In this document: in pieces, positions 56,915 through 64,000 of the stretch
How positions within the stretch are numbered: the stretch's first letter is position 1
How the letters are laid out: each line of letters opens with the position of its first letter
DNA from: Benzoatithermus sp963720725
Lineage (GTDB): Bacteria > Pseudomonadota > Alphaproteobacteria > Geminicoccales > Geminicoccaceae
Direction of reading: 5' to 3'
Length of the DNA: 64,000 bases
Assembly (NCBI GenBank): GCA_963720725.1
Contig: CAVRGN010000011.1
Coordinates: 62,001-126,000 of the forward strand
The notes under the pieces: generated by a model
The model's database searches: none
What the model saw: the letters and a program-made list of their open reading frames with translations, nothing else
What the model was told of the DNA's origin: nothing
Translations under genes and position numbers: made by a program

Positions 56915-57721
56915 ATGGGATTGGCAGCTCTCGGTCGACGTGGCCTCCTGGGCGGTGCGATGGCACTTCTCCTCGCCGCCAATGCGGGCGGCGTCCTCGC
57001 CGCCGACCTCAAGGTGGGGGCGAACATCGGCAACGTGCCGTGGGAGTTCCAGGACGCTTCCGGCGAGTTCGTCGGCTTCGAGATCGACCTGATCAACGAG
57101 GTCGCCAAGCGGCTGGGCAAGACGGTCGAGGTGGTCAACATCCCGTTCCAGGGTCTGTTCGCCGCCGTGCAGTCGGGCCAGATCGACGCCGCGGTGTCCT
57201 CGATCACCATCACGCCCAAGCGCCTCCAGTCGGTGTCCTTCGCCCAGCCCTACTATGACAGCGACCAGTCGCTGACCGTCACCAGCGCCAGCGGCATCGA
57301 GGGCCTGGCCGGGATGAAGGGCAAGATCGTGGCCGTGGACACCGGCTCGACCGGCGACATCTGGGCCACCGCGCACCAGGCCGAATACGGCTTCGCCGAC
57401 ATCCGCCGCTTCGAGGGCCTGGCTCCCGCCATGCTCGACCTCCAGGCCGGGCGGATCGACGGCTACATCAGCGACATCCCGGCGCTCCTCTACTACACCA
57501 AGGACAAGCCGGCCTTCGCGGTGGTCGAGCGGATCCCGACCGGCGAGAAATACTCGATCATGTTCGCCAAGGACGCGCCCCTGGCCGGCGAGGTCAACGC
57601 GATCCTGGGCGAGCTGAAGAAGGAGGGCTTCATCGCCGGCCTGCACGAGAAGTGGTTCGGCGCCAAGGCGGACGAGTCCACGACCACGGTGCAGCCGGCG
57701 GACATGCCCAAGGCCTCCTGA
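56915..57721 (+). CDS. Amino-acid-type ABC substrate-binding protein
   Basis: The 268-residue protein is a periplasmic family 3 binding protein for polar amino acids or related compounds. It has a signal peptide (GAMALLLAANAGGVLAAD), then LKVGANIGNVPWEFQDASGEFVGFEIDLINEVAKRLG, PFQGLFAAVQSGQIDAAVSSITITPKR and GYISDIPALLYY. Cationic, acidic or neutral ligands cannot be separated by eye. It lies 51 nt before its permease, but no ATPase gene follows. Confidence 0.92.
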   Translation: MGLAALGRRGLLGGAMALLLAANAGGVLAADLKVGANIGNVPWEFQDASGEFVGFEIDLINEVAKRLGKTVEVVNIPFQGLFAAVQSGQIDAAVSSITITPKRLQSVSFAQPYYDSDQSLTVTSASGIEGLAGMKGKIVAVDTGSTGDIWATAHQAEYGFADIRRFEGLAPAMLDLQAGRIDGYISDIPALLYYTKDKPAFAVVERIPTGEKYSIMFAKDAPLAGEVNAILGELKKEGFIAGLHEKWFGAKADESTTTVQPADMPKAS

Positions 57722-57772
57722 CCTGGAGCCCGGCCGGTTCCTTGAACCGATCCGGCGCGATGGGCACCGCGC

Positions 57773-58438
57773 ATGATCGAAACCTTCTTCAACCTCCGTG
57801 TGCTCGCCGAGACCATGCCGCTCGTCCTGAGCGGCCTCTGGGTCACCCTGCTCCTGGGCTTGGCCAGCATCCTGCTCGGCACCTCGGGCGGATTGGGACT
57901 GGCCGTGGTCCGCGTCTACGCCCGGCGCTGGGCGCGGATGGTGGCCGCGGCCTACATCGACGTGTTCCGCGCCATCCCGCTGCTCGTGCTGCTGATCGTC
58001 ATCTACTACGCCCTGCCCTTCCTGGGCATCCGCCTCTCGCCCTTCGCCGCCGCCACCACCGCCATCTCGCTGGTTGCCGCCGCCTACTCGGCCGAGATCT
58101 TCCGCGCCGGCATCGAGGCCATCCCGTCGGGCCAGATCGACGCGTCGCGCGCGCTGGGCCTGTCCTGGTGGCTGACCTTCCGCCTCGTCGTGCTGCCGCA
58201 GGCGGTGCGGATCATCGTGCCGCCGCTGACCGGCAACGCCATCAACATCATCAAGGACACGGCCCTGGCCTCGGTCGTGGCCCTGCCGGACCTGCTCAAG
58301 CAGGCGACCCAGGCCCAGGCGCTCGCCGCCAACCCGTCGCCGCTGATCGGGGCGGCGCTCATCTACCTCCTGATCCTCCTGCCGCTGGTCCGGATCGTGG
58401 CGCATCTCGAGCGCCGCCACGCCGCCGCCCGGCGCTGA
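57773..58438 (+). CDS. Amino-acid-type ABC transporter permease
   Basis: The 221-residue permease has about five membrane helices and the HisM/GlnP family loop: VYIDVFRAIPLL-like AAYIDVFRAIPLLVLL, AAYSAEIFRAGIEAIPSGQIDASRALGLS and LPQAVRIIVPPLTGNAINIIKDTALAS. It is between the binding protein and a PLP enzyme gene, 19 nt before the latter. Any ATPase must be encoded elsewhere. Confidence 0.93.
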   Translation: MIETFFNLRVLAETMPLVLSGLWVTLLLGLASILLGTSGGLGLAVVRVYARRWARMVAAAYIDVFRAIPLLVLLIVIYYALPFLGIRLSPFAAATTAISLVAAAYSAEIFRAGIEAIPSGQIDASRALGLSWWLTFRLVVLPQAVRIIVPPLTGNAINIIKDTALASVVALPDLLKQATQAQALAANPSPLIGAALIYLLILLPLVRIVAHLERRHAAARR

Positions 58439-58457
58439 CGCCCGCCAAGGATCCGCC

Positions 58458-59660
58458 ATGCCCCTCGACCTCGACTTCGTGCGTGGGCACTTCCCCGGCC
58501 TCGCGAGCCCATGGGCGTTCATGGACAATGCCGGCGGCAGCCACGTGCTGGCCGGCGTCGCCGACCGGGTCCGCGATTTCCTCCTGACCACGCCGGTCCA
58601 GCATGGCGCCAGCTACGGCCCCTCGGCGGAGGCCACGCGCAAGGTCGCCGACGCGACGGCGCGCATCGCCACCATGATCGGCGCTTCGCGCCCCGAGGAG
58701 GTGGTGATCGGCGGCTCGACCACCTTCCTCCTGCAGCAGCTGGCCCGCGCCATGGCCTCGTCCTTCCGGCCGGGCGATGAGATCGTGGTCACCGACGTGG
58801 ACCATGAATCCAACATCGGCCCGTGGCGGGCGCTCGAGCAGATCGGCGTCACAATCCGGCAATGGCGCATCGACCCAGTGAGCCTCGAGCTGGAGCTTGC
58901 GGACCTCGACGCCCTGCTCGGCCCGCGCACGCGCCTCGTCTGTGTCACGCACTGCTCGAACGTGCTGGGCACGATCATGCCCGTGGCCGAAATCGCCCGG
59001 CGCGTCCATGCCGCCGGGGCCGAGCTGTGCGTCGACGGCGTCGCCCTCGCCCCACACCGGGCGATCGACGTCCGGGCCCTGGGCTGCGACTGGTACGTCT
59101 ACAGCTTCTACAAGACTTACGGGCCGCATCAGGCCGTGCTCTGGGGCCGTCACGAGCGCCTCGTGGAGCTCGACAGCCTCAACCACGATTTCATCGGCCG
59201 CGGCCGGGTCCCCTACAAGCTCCAGCCCGGCAACGTGAACTACGAGCTGGCCTGGGGCTGCGCCGGCATCCCGGACTATCTGGCGGCACTGGCGGCGCAC
59301 CACGACGCCGACGCATTCGAGCTGATCTCGATCCATGAGGAGGCGCTCGCGGCACCGCTGCTGGCCTGGCTGGGCGCGCGCAACGACGTCCGGATCATCG
59401 GTCGGCGCGAGGCCGACCGGGCGCTGCGCGTGCCTACGATCAGCTTCGTGGTCGAAGGCCGGTCATCGGCCGAGATCGTGGCGGCGGTCGATCCGGCCCT
59501 GGTCGGGATCCGCTATGGCGACTTCTACGCCCGGCGCCTGATCGAGAATTTGGGCTTGGCCGAGCGCCAGGGCGTCGTGCGGGTCTCCATGGTTCACTAC
59601 AATACAGTGGGCGAGGTCGAGCGCCTCCTTGCTGCACTGAAGGACGCAATCGGCGCCTAA
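58458..59660 (+). CDS. Class V aminotransferase-fold PLP enzyme (cysteine desulfurase-like)
   Basis: The 400-residue protein belongs to the cysteine desulfurase/selenocysteine lyase-like group of PLP enzymes. It has MDNAGGSHVL near the N terminus, VDHESNIGPW, THCSNVLGTIMPV, LCVDGVALAPHRAIDVRALG, and the Schiff-base lysine K219 in SFYKTYGPHQ. The usual catalytic loop cysteine of desulfurases is not evident. This kind is often annotated only as aminotransferase class V-fold enzyme. Next to the ABC pair it may act on the imported amino-acid-like compound, which is inference. Confidence 0.88.
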   Translation: MPLDLDFVRGHFPGLASPWAFMDNAGGSHVLAGVADRVRDFLLTTPVQHGASYGPSAEATRKVADATARIATMIGASRPEEVVIGGSTTFLLQQLARAMASSFRPGDEIVVTDVDHESNIGPWRALEQIGVTIRQWRIDPVSLELELADLDALLGPRTRLVCVTHCSNVLGTIMPVAEIARRVHAAGAELCVDGVALAPHRAIDVRALGCDWYVYSFYKTYGPHQAVLWGRHERLVELDSLNHDFIGRGRVPYKLQPGNVNYELAWGCAGIPDYLAALAAHHDADAFELISIHEEALAAPLLAWLGARNDVRIIGRREADRALRVPTISFVVEGRSSAEIVAAVDPALVGIRYGDFYARRLIENLGLAERQGVVRVSMVHYNTVGEVERLLAALKDAIGA

Positions 59661-59755
59661 GGCCGGGCGGTGACGATTTCGACGCGCCGTGATGGATGGA
59701 TTCCCACGCATCACCGTCGGTTGTGGCTGGGCGAGGGAATTGGAGTCCATACACG

Positions 59756-59998
59756 ATGATCACCTGCGGAGAGCTGGGCACGGACTCGCCATGGGGCATG
59801 GCGATCGACCGCGGCATCGCCGACCTCGTGTCGGCCGTCCGGGACGTTGCCGGCCGGGCGACGGCGCTGGTGGCACAGCCTGAGGTCGATCCGTCGGCCG
59901 GCGGTCCCTCGGACACGGCCGCACGGGCCATCCTGCGCCGCCGGCGCCGCTGCACCCCACCGGTGGCCGCGCCGGACGTGGGCGTCGCCCGGTCCTGA
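59756..59998 (+). CDS. Possible small protein, unknown
   Basis: An 80-residue frame starts at 59756 behind GGAG (59741-59744): a plausible soluble N-terminal helix (MAIDRGIADLVSAVRDVAGRATALV) and an Arg-rich tail (AARAILRRRRRC). No homologue recognised. It may not be a real gene. Confidence 0.3.
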   Translation: MITCGELGTDSPWGMAIDRGIADLVSAVRDVAGRATALVAQPEVDPSAGGPSDTAARAILRRRRRCTPPVAAPDVGVARS

Positions 59999-60017
59999 GC
60001 CGGAAGCCCAGTCGGGC

Positions 60018-60094
60018 TGGCGCACCCGGCAGGACTCGAACCTGCGACATCCCGCTTAGAAGGCGGGTGCTCTATCCGGCTGAGCTACGGGTGC
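60018..60094 (-). tRNA. tRNA-Arg (UCU)
   Basis: The minus strand folds as a full tRNA: a perfect 7-bp acceptor stem (GCACCCG/CGGGTGC), an anticodon arm with stem CCCGC/GCGGG and loop CTTCTAA (anticodon TCT), and a TTCGAGTCC T-loop. G73 and an encoded CCA end it at 60018. It reads AGA codons, rare in such a GC-rich genome. Confidence 0.95.
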
Positions 60095-60102
60095 CCGGCG
60101 CG

Positions 60103-60131
60103 CTTATAGCAGCAGCTTCTGGCACGACCAA
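60103..60131 (-). promoter_or_regulatory. Promoter of tRNA-Arg
   Basis: On the minus strand TTGGTC (60126-60131) and TATAAG (60103-60108) are 17 nt apart. The start would be near 60096, just before the tRNA at 60094. Confidence 0.6.
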
Positions 60132-60132
60132 C

Positions 60133-60540
60133 CTAGCTGCGGCCGAGCCAGCCCAGGACGAGGCAGGCACCCGCCGCCACGGCACCGCTGAGGACGGTGC
60201 CCCACACCAGATCGACCAGGGTCATCGACAGCGGCCAACCCTTCAGCGTGGCGAGGTTGCTGAGGTCGTAGGTGGCATAGGCGACGAAGCCAAGGATGGC
60301 GCCCTGGCCGAGGGCGGCAGCCCAGCCGCCGGCACGCAGGCCGGGCAGCACGGCGAAGTGCACGAGACCGCCGGCATAGACCAGGTAGAACAGGGCGGCC
60401 GCGACCAGATCCGGGCGCGGCGCCAGCAGCTCGCCCAGCTGCCCGGCGTAGAAGCCGCGGGCGAGCACGCCCAGCCAGACGAAGTCGATGGCGGCGAACA
60501 GCACGAGGGTAACGAGATAGGCCGACAGGAACGTTGGCAT
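60133..60540 (-). CDS. DUF2177 membrane protein
   Basis: The 135-residue protein (Met at 60540) has four membrane helices and the DUF2177 motifs: LVLFAAIDFVWLGVLARGFY, FYLVYAGGLVHFAVLP, GAILGFVAYATYDLSNLATLKGWP and DLVWGTVLSG. Function unknown. The open frame begins at 60594 but the family N terminus fits 60540. Confidence 0.88.
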   Translation of the reverse strand: MPTFLSAYLVTLVLFAAIDFVWLGVLARGFYAGQLGELLAPRPDLVAAALFYLVYAGGLVHFAVLPGLRAGGWAAALGQGAILGFVAYATYDLSNLATLKGWPLSMTLVDLVWGTVLSGAVAAGACLVLGWLGRS

Positions 60541-60624
60541 CGACGACTCCAGCGCGGTTTGCCTCGCAGCTACACCGGCCCGGTCAACTCTCAAGTGCGG
60601 CCCGCTCGCGAGCGAGACGCCGGC

Positions 60625-60912
60625 TCAGTTCCGGCGAATGAAATTGTCGGCGTAGGACTTGGGCCGGACGATGCGGCTGTGCGGCTCGGTGACCGAATAG
60701 GTCAGCCCGTGCCTCTCGCAATAGGCGACGGCGGCCTCGCGGGTCGGGAAGTGCAGCCGCAGCTGATTCTCGGTGTCGTCGGACCCGATCCAGCCGATCA
60801 GCCGGTCGGCCTCCTGGCGGCTCTTGGGCTCGTGCTCGACCACCCAGTATCTGGTCTTGAACCGCCCGGACTGGGTCGCGGGCTTGGCCGGCTGGTAGAT
60901 CCGCGCATCCAT
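60625..60912 (-). CDS. Complex I accessory subunit (NDUFS4-like, ETC complex I)
   Basis: The 95-residue protein is homologous to the mitochondrial 18-kDa accessory subunit of NADH dehydrogenase: MDARIYQPAKPATQSGR, WVVEHEP, LIGWIGSDDTENQLRLHFPTREAAVAYCERHGLTY and PKSYADNFIRR. It is known from alphaproteobacteria, supporting the taxonomic assignment. The start at 60912 fits the MxARIYxPxK family N terminus. Confidence 0.93.
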   Translation of the reverse strand: MDARIYQPAKPATQSGRFKTRYWVVEHEPKSRQEADRLIGWIGSDDTENQLRLHFPTREAAVAYCERHGLTYSVTEPHSRIVRPKSYADNFIRRN

Positions 60913-60980
60913 GAACGCACCGCCCGATTCTGTTCCGCTGGGTCTGGAGCTAGCGGCTGCGCGGTGCGGGCGCAACCGGC

Positions 60981-61604
60981 TCACGCCGCGGCACGGCGCC
61001 ACTCGGCGCGCAGACGGTCGCGGTGCAGCTGCAGCCACAGCAGCGGGATGATGCTGTTGGCGGCGATGATCCGCCCGTCCGCCACCATCGCGAACGCCTC
61101 CGTCGCCGGCAGAACCGCGGTGCGGATGTCCTCATCCTCGTGGGCAACGCCAAACACCCCGCCGCCCGCGCCGGCATCGACCTCGGCCACGAACACGTCG
61201 ACCTCCTCCGAGGTGCCGCCGGGGCTGGCATGGTAGCGGCAGACATGTTCGGTTCGGCCGATGGCGAGCCCCGTCTCCTCGCGCACCTCACGGGCCGCCA
61301 CGGCGTCCGCCGGCTCACCCTCCTCGATCAGGCCGGCCACGACCTCGGTCAGCCAGGGCTCGCCCGCGAGATCGACCCGGCCGGTGCGGAACTGCTCGAC
61401 CAGGACGACGAGATCGCGGGCCGGATCGTAGGGCAGCACGGCCACCGCCGGTCGCTGCACCAGGAGCTCGCGCCGCAGATTGCCGGTCCAGCCGCCGAGG
61501 AAGCGTTCGTGTGCGAGGGTCAGGACGTCGAAGCGGTAGAAGCCGTCATGCACCCGGTCGCGGGCGAGGATGCGATAGCGGAGCCGCCCCGCAGCCCCGC
61601 TCAC
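60981..61604 (-). CDS. NUDIX hydrolase (ADP-ribose pyrophosphatase type)
   Basis: The 207-residue protein has a perfect Nudix box with the form Gx5Ex7REUxEExGU (GLIEEGEP...REVREETGL) near residues 90-112. An N-terminal segment (DGFYRFDVLTLAHERFLGGW) and VLVEQFRTGR are as in NudF-type ADP-ribose pyrophosphatases. The likely reaction is ADP-ribose to AMP and ribose 5-phosphate. It precedes the complex I subunit gene on the same strand. Confidence 0.92.
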   Translation of the reverse strand: MSGAAGRLRYRILARDRVHDGFYRFDVLTLAHERFLGGWTGNLRRELLVQRPAVAVLPYDPARDLVVLVEQFRTGRVDLAGEPWLTEVVAGLIEEGEPADAVAAREVREETGLAIGRTEHVCRYHASPGGTSEEVDVFVAEVDAGAGGGVFGVAHEDEDIRTAVLPATEAFAMVADGRIIAANSIIPLLWLQLHRDRLRAEWRRAAA

Positions 61605-61614
61605 CGGCCCGGCC

Positions 61615-61856
61615 TCAGGTGAAGGCCTTGAAGGTGATCAGGGTGAAGCTGTCCTTCACCCCGGGCAGGGTCTGCACCTCGGTGGTGACGAAGCGGCCGA
61701 TGTCCACATCGTCGTCGAGGTGGAACTTCATGATCAGATCGTACTGGCCGGAGATCGAGTAGACCTCCGAGACCTGCCCGATCGCCTGCACGGCGGCGTC
61801 GGCCACGTCGTAGGCCTGCCCCAGCTCGCACTTGATCATGACGAAGATGGTCTGCA

Positions 61857-61857
<1 letters not shown>
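61615..61857 (-). CDS. Stand-alone Lrp/AsnC ligand-binding domain protein
   Basis: The 80-residue protein is only the RAM/AsnC_trans_reg effector domain (MQTIFVMIKCELGQAYDVADA, VYSISGQYDLIMKFHLDDDVDIGRF and VKDSFTLITFKAF), with no DNA-binding half. Such proteins bind amino acids and may form oligomers. Its start overlaps the helicase stop by one base (TGATG), so it is translated right after the helicase. Confidence 0.9.
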
Positions 61858-63386
<1,529 letters not shown>

Positions 63387-63516
63387 GTAGTGACCACGTC
63401 CAGATTGTCAACGAACGCCGACGCGCCGGCGCCCGGCGCAGACCTCGCGCCGGGGCCGATTGCGGCGATTCCTGACCGAAGTCGTCGAAACAACACAAGC
63501 GAGACGGAGACTGGGC

Positions 63517-64000
63517 TTGCTGCTCGATGCCAAGGACTGCGTATTGTTCATCGTCGACATCCAGGAGCGGCTGGCACCGGCCGTGCTGGACGGCGGCGCC
63601 GTCATCGCCCGTGCCGGGATCCTGCTGGCCGCCGCCGCCCGGCTGAGGGTGCCGGTCACGGCGAGCGAGCAATACCCGCAAGGGCTCGGCCACACCGACG
63701 CGCGCCTGAGCCTGCCGGAGGGTGCGGCCGTCTTCGCCAAGACCGCCTTCTCCGCGGCGGCCGACCCGGCGATCCTGGCCCATCTCGACGGCCTGGGCCG
63801 GCGCCAGGTCGTGCTGTGCGGCATGGAGACCCATGTCTGCGTGCTGCAGACGGCACTGGGGCTCCAGGCGACCGGCCGCGACGTGGCCGTGGTCGCCGAT
63901 GCGGTGGGCTCGCGCCACGCCGAGCGCCGCATGCTCGGCCTGGAGCGGATGCGCGACCAGGGTATCGCCATCGTCGACAGCGAGATGGTGGTGTTCGAAT
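63517..64000 (+). CDS. Isochorismatase-family hydrolase, partial
   Basis: The gene runs off the window after 161 codons. Translation from TTG at 63517, behind GGAGA (63506-63510), gives LLLDAKDCVLFIVDIQERLAP. It continues with VTASEQYPQGLGHTD, FAKTAFSAAADP and VLCGMETHVCVLQTALGL. These are the family catalytic Asp (VDIQERL), Lys (AKTAFS) and Cys (METHVCV) positions. Amidase-type hydrolysis is expected; the substrate is unknown. It is divergent from the helicase gene. Confidence 0.9.
   Translation, partial: MLLDAKDCVLFIVDIQERLAPAVLDGGAVIARAGILLAAAARLRVPVTASEQYPQGLGHTDARLSLPEGAAVFAKTAFSAAADPAILAHLDGLGRRQVVLCGMETHVCVLQTALGLQATGRDVAVVADAVGSRHAERRMLGLERMRDQGIAIVDSEMVVFE

Overview
The window is a 64 kb piece of a GC-rich (roughly 70% by eye), gene-dense chromosome, most probably from an alphaproteobacterium of a Rhodospirillales/Geminicoccales type. 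The evidence is the order ffh-rpsP-rimM-trmD-rplS-leuC, the xseB-ispA-dxs block beside a histone-deacetylase-like gene, an NDUFS4-type complex I accessory subunit, SdhE beside mfd and recG, and an alphaproteobacterial-style AspRS. The species cannot be named from the sequence alone. There is no rRNA, CRISPR array, IS element or intact prophage. One tRNA gene, tRNA-Arg(UCU), is present.

Layout. 1-3.4 kb: ribosome and SRP block (ffh, rpsP, rimM, trmD, rplS). 3.5-4.9 kb: leuC, carrying an apparent 1-nt frameshift. 4.9-7.9 kb: a hicAB toxin-antitoxin pair and a patch of lower-GC, frame-broken small genes, including a short leuC-like relic. 7.9-21.4 kb: an accessory block between leuC and leuD with a VOC protein, a secreted unknown, an AEC transporter, katG, a GFA protein, a secreted two-repeat protein, a complete sugar ABC transporter (binding protein, double ATPase, permease), DUF1223, an exported MBL-fold protein, an exported AhpD-like protein and a Crp/Fnr-type regulator. 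21.4 kb: leuD. 22-27.6 kb: ArsR-type regulator, DUF1127, and the isoprenoid operon (HDAC-like, xseB, ispA, dxs, DUF488). 28-35 kb: a second sugar-type ABC transporter with a convergent GFA gene, then gamma-glutamyltransferase, a PhyH dioxygenase and a methyltransferase. 35.4-46.8 kb: housekeeping DNA repair and translation (mfd, sdhE, recG, aspS, rnd). 46.8-50.7 kb: ppk2, divergent pdxY/pdxH, VOC and SDR genes. 50.7-54.7 kb: a secreted-protease locus with a metalloprotease divergent from two tandem V8/trypsin-like proteases. 54.7-56.8 kb: an ECF sigma factor, anti-sigma factor and Bax-inhibitor-1 protein in one operon with a candidate self-promoter. 56.9-59.7 kb: an amino-acid-type ABC binding protein and permease with no ATPase, followed by a class V aminotransferase-fold enzyme. 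60-64 kb: tRNA-Arg, DUF2177, complex I subunit, NUDIX, a stand-alone Lrp-type ligand domain, a DEAD-box helicase, and the start of an isochorismatase-family gene that runs off the edge.

Most genes are intact. All the frame disruptions I can see lie between 3.7 and 7.3 kb, so that stretch is either decaying DNA or a locally poor consensus. The points most worth following up are that broken patch with its leuC relic, the tandem protease locus, the sigma/anti-sigma/BI-1 operon, and the exported MBL/AhpD-like pair beside a Crp-type regulator.
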